This document shows, in pieces, positions 53,079 to 61,148 of a stretch of 64,000 bases of DNA (its first letter is position 1; each line of letters begins with the position of its first letter). The notes under the pieces are model-generated. The model was not told the origin of the DNA and ran no database searches. It saw only the letters and a list, made by a program, of their open reading frames with translations. The stretch is taken from assembly GCA_963848495.1 (NCBI GenBank), contig CAWKDV010000004.1, positions 806,001 to 870,000 of the forward strand, written 5' to 3'. Origin of the DNA: JAICJR01 sp963848495. GTDB lineage: Bacteria > Actinomycetota > Thermoleophilia > Solirubrobacterales > Thermoleophilaceae. Both the position numbers and the translations under genes were made by a program.

Positions 53079-53125
53079 AAGCGTCAGGACTTACCGGGTA
53101 TATGACCCGGTACGACCTGACGCTT
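53079..53125. promoter_or_regulatory. Nested inverted repeats over AbiEi-gene start codon
   Basis: Outer arms AAGCGTCAGG (53079-53088) and CCTGACGCTT (53116-53125), inner arms TACCGGGT (53092-53099) and ACCCGGTA (53104-53111), all perfect. The start codon ATG (53102) sits in the 4-nt centre. It can act as a DNA operator for a dimeric protein or as an mRNA hairpin hiding the start. Confidence 0.7.
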
Positions 53126-54022
53126 GACCAAACGATCGGCCGAATAGCCGCTCGCCAGCATGGTGTGGTGACGTGGGCGGAGCTGCGCGAAGCCGGTCTC
53201 GAAGAGGACGAGATCAGGCTGCGGCTGCGGCGCGGCACGCTCATCCGGGTACACCGTGGTGTGTACCGGGTCGGGCACTGCGCTCCGAGCCTTGAAGCGA
53301 CGTACATGGCCGCAGTGAAGGCATGCGGTGAGGACGCCCTGCTCAGCGGCTTTGCGGGCGCCTACCTGTACCTGCTGATCAAGGGCTCCCCGCCAGAGCC
53401 CGAGGTGACCGCTCCGAAGGATCGCATCGTGGACGGTGTCACCACGCACTGGGCGCGGGCCGGCATCGACGAGCTGGATGTGGCTCGGCATCGCGGGATC
53501 CCGGTGACCAGCGTCGCTCGCACGTTGGTCGACATCGCGGGGCGGCTGGGCGACGAGCAGCTCGCGCGTGCCTGTCACGAGGCCGCGGTGCGGTTCAACA
53601 CCAAGCCGGAGCAGGTGAACGCCGTGCTCGAGCGGCGGCCGCGGACGAAGGGCGCGAAGCGGCTAAAAGCCATTCTCGACGGCGACACGCCCACGAGCCT
53701 GAGCAAACTCGAGTCCGTCTTCATTGCGCTGTTGCGCAAGAACAACCTGCCGCTCCCGACGACCAACGAACGAGTGGACTCCCACCGCGTCGACTGTCGC
53801 TGGCCCGAGCACAAGCTGACGGTGGAGCTCGACAGCTACGCCTTCCATAACACGAGGTACAGCTGGCAACAGGACCGCAAGCGAGACAGCGCAGCGAGAC
53901 GACGAGGGGACCGGATCCTGCGCTACATCTGGGAGGACCTGAGCGACCCGGAAACGACCGAGGAGCTCCGGCGGCTCCTCACCCCTGCTCGAGCGGTGCC
54001 ATCGTCAGGCCGGCCTCGTTGA
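53102..54022 (+). CDS. AbiEi-type antitoxin-domain protein with DUF559 (VSR-like nuclease) C-terminus
   Basis: A 306-residue protein. The N-terminal winged-helix AbiEi_4-like domain shows IAARQHGVVTWAELREAGL and IRVHRGVYRVG. The C-terminal part resembles DUF559/VSR-like endonuclease-fold proteins: LESVFIALLRKNNLPLP, VDCRWPEHKLTVELDSYAFH with Asp and Glu in expected catalytic spots, and GDRILRYIWEDL. AbiEi proteins are antitoxins that bind inverted repeats at their own promoter. No AbiEii toxin gene is adjacent, so this may be an orphan regulator or a stand-alone nuclease. Start codon lies in a nested palindrome. It overlaps the convergent clpS by 44 bp. Confidence 0.83.
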   Translation: MTRYDLTLDQTIGRIAARQHGVVTWAELREAGLEEDEIRLRLRRGTLIRVHRGVYRVGHCAPSLEATYMAAVKACGEDALLSGFAGAYLYLLIKGSPPEPEVTAPKDRIVDGVTTHWARAGIDELDVARHRGIPVTSVARTLVDIAGRLGDEQLARACHEAAVRFNTKPEQVNAVLERRPRTKGAKRLKAILDGDTPTSLSKLESVFIALLRKNNLPLPTTNERVDSHRVDCRWPEHKLTVELDSYAFHNTRYSWQQDRKRDSAARRRGDRILRYIWEDLSDPETTEELRRLLTPARAVPSSGRPR

Positions 54023-54272
54023 GCTGCTCCCAGTAGTGCTCGGCCGTCTCCTTCGGGCCGGCCCAGACGATCGCCTGGCCGGTGTTGTGGATCTTGTCGG
54101 CCATCGCGTAGCCCTGGTCGAGGGATACACCCGGAAGGACACGGGCCAGGGCGGCGGCCACGCCGTCGAAGGTGTTGTGGTTGTCGTTGAGGACGATCAC
54201 GCGCCAGTTGCCGCCCAGCTCGTCCTCGGGACGCCGGGTGCGCGGGATCTCGACGGGCGTCTCGACCGTCAT
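53979..54272 (-). CDS. clpS: ATP-dependent Clp protease adaptor ClpS
   Basis: A 97-residue ClpS: NWRVIVLNDNHNTFDGVAAA with the N-end-rule pocket residues, GYAMADKIHNTGQAIVWAGP and YWEQLNEAGLTMAPLEQ. It binds ClpA/C and delivers N-degron substrates to ClpP. ATG 54272 overlaps the stop of the upstream MBL gene (ATGA). Confidence 0.95.
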   Translation of the reverse strand: MTVETPVEIPRTRRPEDELGGNWRVIVLNDNHNTFDGVAAALARVLPGVSLDQGYAMADKIHNTGQAIVWAGPKETAEHYWEQLNEAGLTMAPLEQG

Positions 54273-55114
54273 CGCACCGCCTCCCGCTCCGCCTTCTTCG
54301 ACCAGTAGCGGGCGAGCCCCAGGTAGAGCTGATCAGGCGGCGCCGCCTGAAAGAACGCGTCGGCCACGGCGGGGCCGGCGTCGGCCGCCACGGAGGCCCG
54401 GATCTCACCCACGAAGCCCTCCTGGTCCGTGCGCGAAGCCAGCTCGCCGAAGCGCGTCAGCCCATCGCGCATCCGCGCGAGATGGGCACCCACATCCTCG
54501 AACTGACCGAAGTGCGTGAGGCACAGGCGCGAAGGCTCCCACGCCTCGACCAGGTCCAGCGAGACGCGCCACTTCTCCAGGTCGATGTCGGGCGGCGGCG
54601 TGGGCGGCAGCACGTAGTCGGTAGGCGGAATGCGCACGCCGGCGACGTCGCCGACGTAGGCGTCGCCCGTGGCCTCGTGGAGGTAGCTCACGTGGTGCGA
54701 CGCGTGGCCGGGCGTGTACTCCACGCGGAAGCCCTCCACCGTCTCGCCGCCGGAGAGCACGTGCAGGTTCTCCGAGGGCACCGGCACCACGTCGCCCCAG
54801 AGGCGCTCCATGTCGTCGCCATAGAGCTGGCCGGCGCTGGCGAGCAGCTTCGACGGGTCCGCCAGGTGGGGCGCGCCGCGCTCGTGCACGTACACGGGCA
54901 GACCGGGGAAGCGGCGCACGAGGGACCCGGAAGCGCCCGCGTGATCGAGATGGATGTGGGTCAGCAGCAGTGCGCGCGGCTCCCGGCCGCCGAGCCCCGC
55001 CAGCAGCGCGTCGAGGCCGCTCGAGGGGCCCGGATCGACGATCAAACCGTCCACCTCGTAGGCGCAGATGACGTGCTCGCGCCCGACGTGCATGACGTCT
55101 ATCACCCGGCTCAT
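54269..55114 (-). CDS. MBL-fold metallo-hydrolase
   Basis: About 281 residues. LLTHIHLDHAGASGSLVRRF holds the His-x-His-x-Asp-His zinc motif; YTPGHASHHVSYLHEATGD, AYVGDVAGVRIP and LCLTHFGQFEDV supply the other ligands. This glyoxalase-II-like form hydrolyses thioesters or related bonds. ATG 55114 and 55129 are both possible. It is cotranscribed with clpS and divergent from ecm, 28 bp away. Substrate unknown. Confidence 0.88.
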   Translation of the reverse strand: MSRVIDVMHVGREHVICAYEVDGLIVDPGPSSGLDALLAGLGGREPRALLLTHIHLDHAGASGSLVRRFPGLPVYVHERGAPHLADPSKLLASAGQLYGDDMERLWGDVVPVPSENLHVLSGGETVEGFRVEYTPGHASHHVSYLHEATGDAYVGDVAGVRIPPTDYVLPPTPPPDIDLEKWRVSLDLVEAWEPSRLCLTHFGQFEDVGAHLARMRDGLTRFGELASRTDQEGFVGEIRASVAADAGPAVADAFFQAAPPDQLYLGLARYWSKKAEREAVR

Positions 55115-55141
55115 GCCCACCAGGACCATACAATTCCCCAG

Positions 55142-57136
55142 GTGAGCGACCGTCAACCGCGGCTCGACGAGCCCGATCCACCCTGGGTGATGCGCACCTA
55201 CGCGGGCCATTCCACGGCCCGCGAGTCGAACGAGCTCTACCGCAAGAACCTCGAAAAGGGGCAGACCGGCCTGTCCGTGGCGTTCGACCTGCCCACGCAG
55301 ACCGGCTACGACCCGGACCACGAGCTGTCGCGCGGCGAGGTCGGCAAGGTGGGCGTCTCGATCGCCCACAAGGGCGACATGCACGCGCTGCTCGACGGCA
55401 TCCCGCTGGACGAGATGAACACGTCGATGACGATCAACGCCACCGCGGCGTGGCTGCTCGCGCTCTACCTCACGGTGGCCGAGGAGAACGGCGTGGACCG
55501 CCACTCGCTCCAGGGCACGACGCAGAACGACATCATCAAGGAGTTCCTCTCGCGCGGGACCTACGCCTTCCCGCCCGGCCCGTCGATGCGGCTGATCGCG
55601 GACATGATCGCCTTCACGGTCGACCAGGTGCCGAAGTGGAACCCGATCAACATCTGCTCCTACCACCTGCAGGAGGCCGGGGCCACGCCGGTCCAGGAGA
55701 TCGCCTACACGCTGTCCACGGCGATCGCCGTGCTGGACGAGGCCAAGAAGCGCGTCCCCGATGACACCTTCCCGCGCGTGTTCGGCCGCATCTCGTTCTT
55801 CGTCAACGCCGGCATCCGCTTCATCGAGGAGCACGCCAAGCTGCGCGCGATGGGCCGGCTCTGGGAGGAGCTCGGCCGCCAGCGCTACGGCGTGGACGAC
55901 GAGCGCTACCTGCGCTTCCGCTACGGCGTGCAGGTGAACTCGCTCGGCCTGACGGAGGCGCAGCCGGAGAACAACGTGATCCGCATCGTGCTCGAGGCGC
56001 TCGGCGTGACGATCGGCCGCGACGCCCGCGCCCGCGCGCTGCAGCTCCCGGCCTGGAACGAGGCGCTCGGCCTGCCGCGCCCCTGGGACCAGCAGTGGTC
56101 GCTGCGGATCCAGCAGATCCTCGCCTACGAGACCGACCTGCTCGAGTACCCCGACATCTTCGAGGGCTCGAAGGTGATGGACGCCCTGGTGGACGAGCTG
56201 GTCGAGAGCGCCCGGCGCGAGATGGCGATCGTGGCCGAGCACGGCGGCGCCGTGGAGGCCGTGCCGTACATGAAGACGCAGCTCGTGGAGTCGCACCGCG
56301 CCCGCGTGGGGGCGATCGAGCGCGGCGAGCACAAGGTCGTGGGCCAGAACGTCTACACCTCCAGCGAGCCCTCGCCGCTCCAGGAGGGCGAGGACGGCGG
56401 CATCCTGCACGTGGACCCGGCCGTGGAGCAGGGCCAGATCGACGCGCTGGAGCAGTGGCGCGCCGGCCGCGACCAGGCGGCCGTGGACGCCGCGCTGACA
56501 GAGCTTGCGGCGGCGGCACGCGACGAGTCGCAGAACATCATGCCCGCCACGCTCAAGGCGGCGGCCGCGGGCGCCACCACAGGCGAATGGGCCGCCACGC
56601 TGCGCGACGTGTTCGGCGAGTACCGCGCGCCCACGGGCGTGGCGGACGCCGCTGCGGCGCCCGACGACGACTCGCTTGCCGAGCTGCGCGACAAGGTCGA
56701 ACGCCTGTCGGAACAGCTCGGCCGGCGGCTCAAGATCCTCGTCGGGAAGCCCGGCCTCGACGGCCACTCGAACGGCGCCGAGCAGATCGCGGTGCGGGCG
56801 CGGGACGCCGGCATGGACGTGGTCTACGAGGGCATCCGGCTCACCCCCAGCCGTATCGCCCAGGCCGCGGTGCAGGAGGGCGTTCACGTGGTGGGCCTGT
56901 CGATCCTGTCGGGCTCGCACCTGGAGCTCATCCCCAGCGTGCTCGACGAGCTGCGCGCCGCCGGCGCCGACGTGCCGGTGATCGTCGGCGGCATCATCCC
57001 CGTGGCGGACGCCCAGCGGCTGCGGGACCTCGGCGTCGAGCGGGTCTACACGCCGAAGGACTTCGACATCAGCCGCATCATGGGGGACATCGTGGACCTG
57101 GTGGCGGAGCGCAATGGCGTGGCCGCCGCGGCCTGA
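55142..57136 (+). CDS. ecm: Ethylmalonyl-CoA mutase (B12-dependent)
   Basis: A 664-residue single-chain acyl-CoA mutase. The catalytic barrel has MRTYAGHSTARESNELYRKN, LSVAFDLPTQTGYDPDHEL, MNTSMTINATAAWLLALYL, KWNPINICSYHLQEAGATP, and QPENNVIRIVLEALGVTIG. The C-terminal B12 domain has LVGKPGLDGHSNGAEQIAV (Asp-x-His-x2-Gly), LSILSGSH and IVGGIIP. The DLPTQTGYDPD block and the N-terminal TYAGHST match ethylmalonyl-CoA rather than methylmalonyl-CoA mutases. It converts ethylmalonyl-CoA to methylsuccinyl-CoA. GTG start. MeaB overlaps its end. Confidence 0.9.
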   Translation: MSDRQPRLDEPDPPWVMRTYAGHSTARESNELYRKNLEKGQTGLSVAFDLPTQTGYDPDHELSRGEVGKVGVSIAHKGDMHALLDGIPLDEMNTSMTINATAAWLLALYLTVAEENGVDRHSLQGTTQNDIIKEFLSRGTYAFPPGPSMRLIADMIAFTVDQVPKWNPINICSYHLQEAGATPVQEIAYTLSTAIAVLDEAKKRVPDDTFPRVFGRISFFVNAGIRFIEEHAKLRAMGRLWEELGRQRYGVDDERYLRFRYGVQVNSLGLTEAQPENNVIRIVLEALGVTIGRDARARALQLPAWNEALGLPRPWDQQWSLRIQQILAYETDLLEYPDIFEGSKVMDALVDELVESARREMAIVAEHGGAVEAVPYMKTQLVESHRARVGAIERGEHKVVGQNVYTSSEPSPLQEGEDGGILHVDPAVEQGQIDALEQWRAGRDQAAVDAALTELAAAARDESQNIMPATLKAAAAGATTGEWAATLRDVFGEYRAPTGVADAAAAPDDDSLAELRDKVERLSEQLGRRLKILVGKPGLDGHSNGAEQIAVRARDAGMDVVYEGIRLTPSRIAQAAVQEGVHVVGLSILSGSHLELIPSVLDELRAAGADVPVIVGGIIPVADAQRLRDLGVERVYTPKDFDISRIMGDIVDLVAERNGVAAAA

Positions 57137-58086
57137 TTAGCGCTCCCGCTGAGCTCGGGCGCAGGCTGCGTGAGCGCGACCGCTCGGCGGCGCCCGCGGC
57201 CCTCAACCTGATCGAGGACCGCTCCCCCGCCGGCCGCGAGCGGGCGGCCGAGCTGCTCGCGGAGGTCTCCCCCGCCACCCTCGGCGGCGAGCCGCAGGCG
57301 CACGTGGTCGGGGTGACCGGGCCGCCCGGCGCCGGCAAGTCGTCGCTGCTGTCGGCGCTCCTGGCCGCGTGGCGCGCCGCCGGCCGCACCGTGGCGGTGC
57401 TGGCCGTGGACCCGTCGTCGAAGCGCTCCGGGGGCTCGCTGCTCGGCGACCGCGCGCGCATCGAGCACGACCCGAAGGACGACGGCGTGCTGATCCGCTC
57501 GACCGCCGCGGGCGGCCGTCTGGGGGGTCTGGCGCCCCCCACCCGCGAGGCGACAGAGGCGCTGGCCGCGGCCTTCGACGTGGTGGTGATCGAGACCGTG
57601 GGCGTGGGCCAGTCGGAGACCGACGTGGAGCAGGTGTGCGACACCACCGCCGTGGTGGTGCAGCCCGGCTCGGGCGACACGCTCCAATTCCTTAAGGCCG
57701 GGATCATGGAGGTGCCGGACGTGCTGGTGGTGACGAAGGCCGACCTCGGCGACCCGGCCCGCCGCGCCCAGCGCGACCTGGCGGCGGCCCTGCGCTCCCT
57801 CGGCAGGCGCGACACCCCCGTGCTGGCTGTCTCCTCGCTGCCGCCGGCCCACGGCATCGAGGAGCTGGTGGCCGCGCTCGACGAGCACCGCGCCTCACTC
57901 GACCTGTCCGCCAGGCGCATGCGGGCGCGGCGGCTGGCCGCTCTCGCCGAGTTCACGTTCGAGCGGGGCGAGCGCGCGCTGCGCGACATCGGCGGGAGGC
58001 GCGAGGCCGAGCGCTTCCTGGCCGGACAGGACGCCGGGCTCGGCGTGAGCGAGCTGGTGCGGCTCCTCGAGGGACGCGCCCGCTAA
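57133..58086 (+). CDS. meaB: MeaB/ArgK-type mutase chaperone GTPase
   Basis: About 317 residues. Walker A VVGVTGPPGAGKSSLLSALL, switch-like VAVLAVDPSSKRSGGSLLGD, IRSTAAGGRLGGLA, IETVGVGQSETDVEQVCD (Walker B region) and VTKADLGD (base recognition) identify MeaB. It guards loading and repair of B12 in the mutase. No ATG, GTG or TTG precedes the conserved N-terminal helix in frame; a CTG at 57133 overlapping the ecm stop (CTGA), or ATT at 57136, must be the start. Confidence 0.9.
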   Translation: MISAPAELGRRLRERDRSAAPAALNLIEDRSPAGRERAAELLAEVSPATLGGEPQAHVVGVTGPPGAGKSSLLSALLAAWRAAGRTVAVLAVDPSSKRSGGSLLGDRARIEHDPKDDGVLIRSTAAGGRLGGLAPPTREATEALAAAFDVVVIETVGVGQSETDVEQVCDTTAVVVQPGSGDTLQFLKAGIMEVPDVLVVTKADLGDPARRAQRDLAAALRSLGRRDTPVLAVSSLPPAHGIEELVAALDEHRASLDLSARRMRARRLAALAEFTFERGERALRDIGGRREAERFLAGQDAGLGVSELVRLLEGRAR

Positions 58087-58472
58087 CGATCGGGGTGGCC
58101 GACGCCCTCGATCGCCTGCTCTGACAGGGCGATCGCCACGGCGTGAGCGCGGGTGCGCGCGTCCAGCTTGCGCAGGATGTTCTTGATGTGGGTCCGCACG
58201 GTGTGCGGGCTCACGTGGAGGCGGCGGGCGACCTCTTCGGTGGGCGTGCCGCGGGCGATCTCCTCGAGCACGGCCAGCTCGCGCTGCGACAGCGTGTCCG
58301 ACCGCCTGCCGCGCGGGAGGCGGGCGTCATGGGGCCGCCTTTCGGGCGACAGAGGAGCGCGCGCGATCCCACCGGATGCGCTTGGTTCTTCGGGTCCCTG
58401 CACCCCCCACAGGCTATCGAACGCTCCAGTCGCCGGGACGTCGTCGCTGTCGGGACTACCCCACGTGTACAA
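58083..58472 (-). CDS. LuxR-type DNA-binding protein
   Basis: About 129 residues with an unstructured N-terminal half and a C-terminal LuxR HTH: LSQRELAVLEEIARGTPTEE and HVSPHTVRTHIKNILRKLDA. No receiver domain is present, so activation is not by classic phosphorylation. A TTG start at 58472 overlaps the end of the CHAP gene by 17 bp, making this the last gene of that operon. It may regulate flagellar genes; inference from position. Confidence 0.7.
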   Translation of the reverse strand: MYTWGSPDSDDVPATGAFDSLWGVQGPEEPSASGGIARAPLSPERRPHDARLPRGRRSDTLSQRELAVLEEIARGTPTEEVARRLHVSPHTVRTHIKNILRKLDARTRAHAVAIALSEQAIEGVGHPDR

Positions 58473-59055
58473 AGCCGATCGCGTCTCCGGGCGCGTGCAC
58501 GCGGCGCGCGACCATGTTGCTGCTGTTGCCCTCGATGGTCTGGATCTGCCCGTTCGGCAGGACCGACTCGACCATCCCGACGTGCTCGTGGAAGACGATG
58601 AGGTCGCCCGGCTGCGGCTGCTGGCCCGAGCCGGGCGTGTAGGCGCGGCCGGTGCGCTGCGCCCAGCTCCAGAGCTGGTCGACCGACCCGAAGCCCTGCC
58701 CCTGGTCGCCGAGCGGCGCTCCCGCCTGGCGAGCCGCCCAGGAGACGAAGTAGGCGCACCAGGGCCCGACGCCGGAGCCGGCCGTGGCCGTGCGGTACAT
58801 GGCGATCCGAGCCGAGTCGTTCGAGCCGGGCGGCTGCTCGGCCTGGCCGATCTCGCCCTGGGCGGCGGCGACCATGCGCGCGCCGACCGTGTCGCCTCCG
58901 GCGCCGGCCGCCGTGGCGGTGGGCGCCATCGCCCCCTGAAGGGCGGATGCGAAGGAGGTGGAAGAGGAAGTCGACGCCGTCTGCGTGGGCGTGACCGGAG
59001 GAGAGAACGCCGTGTTGATCTCCGCAACACGAGCCAGAACGGAGTCGAGACTCAC
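58456..59055 (-). CDS. CHAP-domain peptidoglycan hydrolase, flagellar context
   Basis: About 199 residues. A helical N-terminal part (VLARVAEINTAFSPP) and Ala/Thr-rich linker lead to a CHAP amidase/endopeptidase: GPWCAYFVSWAARQAG with the catalytic Cys, PGDLIVFHEHVGMVESVLP with the catalytic His, and QTIEGNSS. It would cut peptidoglycan, probably to let the flagellar rod or filament through. GTG 59055 is preferred. No clear Sec signal, which fits export by the flagellar apparatus. It lies downstream of two flagellin genes. Confidence 0.78.
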   Translation of the reverse strand: MSLDSVLARVAEINTAFSPPVTPTQTASTSSSTSFASALQGAMAPTATAAGAGGDTVGARMVAAAQGEIGQAEQPPGSNDSARIAMYRTATAGSGVGPWCAYFVSWAARQAGAPLGDQGQGFGSVDQLWSWAQRTGRAYTPGSGQQPQPGDLIVFHEHVGMVESVLPNGQIQTIEGNSSNMVARRVHAPGDAIGFVHVG

Positions 59056-59130
59056 AAGGAAGTACTCGGTGTCCGGGCGTGAATCTTGAGCTTCCGGCGT
59101 TGGAAGCGGACGCGATCCGTGATCGAAAAC

Positions 59131-59159
59131 GAAAGGGGCGGCCAGTGGCCGCCCCTTTC
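59131..59159 (-). terminator. Rho-independent terminator after flagellin 1
   Basis: A 13-bp perfect stem pairs 59131-59143 with 59147-59159 around a 3-nt loop. On the minus strand it is followed by GTTTTCG, giving a short U run. It is 24 bp past the flagellin stop. Confidence 0.8.
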
Positions 59160-59183
59160 CGATCAAGTGAGCTGTGAACGCGG

Positions 59184-59990
59184 CTAGCGCAAGAGCGACA
59201 AGACGCTGTTGGGCAGCTGGTTGGCCTGCGAGAGCATGCTCGTGCCGGCCTGCTGCAGGATCTGGTCCTTCGTGAACTTGACCATCTCCGAGGCCATGTC
59301 GACGTCGCGGATCTGGCTCTCGGACGCGGTCAGGTTCTCCTGATACACCGAGAGGTTGTTGATCGTGTGCTCGAGCCGGTTCTGCACCGCGCCGAACACG
59401 GCCCGCTGGGCCGACACGTTGTTGATCGCGTCATCGATCTCCGAGATGTCGGTGGTTCCCGTCGTGGTCAATGAGAACACGCCGGTGGGCACCGACACCG
59501 CGAGGCTGATCGTGGCCACGCCGATCACGTCGTTGTCGTTCGGGCCGACCTGGAACGAGATCGAGGCGGAGGTCGCCAGGAGGCTGATGCCGTTGAACGC
59601 CGCGGCGTTGCCGAGGCGCTGGATCTCCGAGCCGAGCTGGTTGACCTCGGACTGGATCGCGGTGCGGTCCTGAGTCGAGAGCGTGCCGTTCTTGAACTGC
59701 ACGGCCAGCTCACGAACACGCTGGAGCATCGAGTGCACCTCGTTCAGCTGACCCTCGGCGGTCTGTGTCAGGGCGAATGCGTCCTGCACGTTGCGACCCG
59801 CCTGGGCGAGGCCGCCGATCTGGGACCGCAGCTTCTCGCTGATGGCGAGGCCGGCCGCGTCGTCGGCGGCGGTGTTGATGCGGTAGCCCGAAGACAGACG
59901 GGCCATCGACACCTGCATGCGGTTGCTGGTAGCGGACAGGTTCCGCTCAGCGTCATACGCCGCAATGTTGGTCTGAATACGAAGGGACAT
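59184..59990 (-). CDS. fliC: Flagellin, copy 1
   Basis: A 268-residue short flagellin. N-terminal D0/D1: SLRIQTNIAAYDAERNLSAT, MARLSSGYRINTAADDAAGL, ISEKLRSQIGGLAQAGRNVQ. C-terminal D1/D0: INNVSAQRAVFGAVQNRLEH, IRDVDMASEMVKFTKDQIL, QQAGTSMLSQANQLPNSVL. Only a minimal central part separates them, so the filament surface domains D2/D3 are absent. It polymerises into the flagellar filament after export. Its leader shares promoter and ribosome-site sequences with copy 2. Confidence 0.95.
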   Translation of the reverse strand: MSLRIQTNIAAYDAERNLSATSNRMQVSMARLSSGYRINTAADDAAGLAISEKLRSQIGGLAQAGRNVQDAFALTQTAEGQLNEVHSMLQRVRELAVQFKNGTLSTQDRTAIQSEVNQLGSEIQRLGNAAAFNGISLLATSASISFQVGPNDNDVIGVATISLAVSVPTGVFSLTTTGTTDISEIDDAINNVSAQRAVFGAVQNRLEHTINNLSVYQENLTASESQIRDVDMASEMVKFTKDQILQQAGTSMLSQANQLPNSVLSLLR

Positions 59991-60058
59991 CGTTCATCTC
60001 TCCTTGATGACGTAGTGGGTAGTCCCAGGGCAACTCCATGTCGCCCTTGTGGCCTGGG

Positions 60059-60085
60059 TAATCGGCGCTGGTTTGAGCTTTTGAA
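60059..60085 (-). promoter_or_regulatory. FliA (sigma-28)-like promoter of flagellin 1
   Basis: On the minus strand TTCAAAAG (60078-60085) is followed after 11 bp by GCCGATTA (60059-60066), close to the sigma-28 pattern TAAAGTTT-N11-GCCGATAA. The flagellin start lies about 70 bp downstream. Confidence 0.65.
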
Positions 60086-60112
60086 CGGTTGCTCGACGCA
60101 TGTACGAGAAGA

Positions 60113-60140
60113 GAGAGGGCCGCCTTGCGGCGGCCCTCTC
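60113..60140 (-). terminator. Hairpin after flagellin 2
   Basis: A 12-bp perfect stem pairs 60113-60124 with 60129-60140 around TTGC, 77 bp past the flagellin 2 stop. It lacks a long U run but should separate the two flagellin transcripts. Confidence 0.7.
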
Positions 60141-60216
60141 CTGATCCGTCCCTCGAGGTGGCTCATACCTCGATGGCTATGTGTGCCCCGTAAACGGAGC
60201 AGTTATGTGGCTCCGC

Positions 60217-61023
60217 TTACCGGAGCAGGGAAAGAACAGAGTTCGGCAGCTGGTTGGCCTGGCTCAGCATGCTGGTGCCGGCCTGCTGCAGGATCTGGTC
60301 CTTCGTGAACTTGACCATTTCCGCAGCCATGTCGACGTCGCGGATCTGGCTCTCGGACGCGGTCAGGTTCTCCTGATACACCGAGAGGTTGTTGATCGTG
60401 TGCTCGAGGCGGTTCTGCACCGCGCCGAACGTCGCCCGCTGGGCCGACACGTTGTTGATCGCGTCATCGATCTCCGAGATGTCGGTCGTGCCGGTCGTGC
60501 TCAGGCTGAACACGCCCGAAGCGACGGCGGTGCCGAGGCTGACGGTCGCGACCGAGATCGCGTCGCCATCGTTGGCGCCCACCTGGAACGTGATCGTTCC
60601 CGCGGTGGCCAGCAGGCTGATGCCGTTGAACGCAGCGGCGTCGCCGATGCGCTGGATCTCAGAACCGAGCTGGTTGACCTCGGACTGGATCGCGGTGCGG
60701 TCCTGAGTCGAGAGCGTGCCGTTCTTGAACTGCACGGCCAGCTCACGAACACGCTGGAGCATCGAGTGCACCTCGTTCAGCTGACCCTCCGCCGTCTGGA
60801 CCAGCGAAATGCCGTCCTGAGCGTTGCGGTTGGCCTGCTGCAAACCACCGATCTGAGCACGCAGCTTCTCGCTGATCGCGAGGCCCGCGGCGTCATCGGC
60901 GGCCGTGTTGATCCGGTAGCCCGAAGACAGACGGGCCATCGACATCTGCATGCGGTTGCTGGTAGCGGTCAGGTTCCGCTCAGCGTCATACGCCGCAATG
61001 TTGGTCTGAATACGAAGGGACAT
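60217..61023 (-). CDS. fliC: Flagellin, copy 2
   Basis: A 268-residue paralogue of the neighbouring flagellin, almost identical in the D0/D1 parts; differences cluster in the centre (FQVGANDGDAISVATVSLGT against FQVGPNDNDVIGVATISLAV) and near residue 80. AAGGAGATGAACGATG gives a strong ribosome site. Two near-equal filament subunits may build a mixed or segmented filament. Confidence 0.95.
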   Translation of the reverse strand: MSLRIQTNIAAYDAERNLTATSNRMQMSMARLSSGYRINTAADDAAGLAISEKLRAQIGGLQQANRNAQDGISLVQTAEGQLNEVHSMLQRVRELAVQFKNGTLSTQDRTAIQSEVNQLGSEIQRIGDAAAFNGISLLATAGTITFQVGANDGDAISVATVSLGTAVASGVFSLSTTGTTDISEIDDAINNVSAQRATFGAVQNRLEHTINNLSVYQENLTASESQIRDVDMAAEMVKFTKDQILQQAGTSMLSQANQLPNSVLSLLR

Positions 61024-61093
61024 CGTTCATCTCCTTGATGACGTTGGTTGGTAGTCCCAGGGCAACTTCCTGTCACCCTTGCTGCAGCCGGAG

Positions 61094-61101
61094 TAATCGG
61101 C
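61094..61101 (-). promoter_or_regulatory. FliA-like -10 element of flagellin 2
   Basis: GCCGATTA on the minus strand, in the same position relative to the start as in copy 1. The matching -35 region (TCAATCGC, 11 bp upstream) is weaker than in copy 1. Confidence 0.5.
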
Positions 61102-61148
61102 CCGTCCGCTGCGCGATTGAGCGCCGTGGACGCTTGTATTAGATGCCG

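Noticed and set aside
53102..54272. AbiE toxin-antitoxin pair
   Set aside because: The convergent neighbour is ClpS, not an AbiEii nucleotidyltransferase, so a classic pair is not supported.
54482..55141. N-terminal extension of the mutase frame
   Set aside because: It runs antisense over the MBL gene; the conserved mutase N-terminus begins just after GTG 55142.
54269..56920. 883-codon minus-strand frame covering the MBL gene and ecm
   Set aside because: Only the last 281 codons encode the MBL hydrolase; the upstream part is antisense to ecm and reads as low-complexity sequence.
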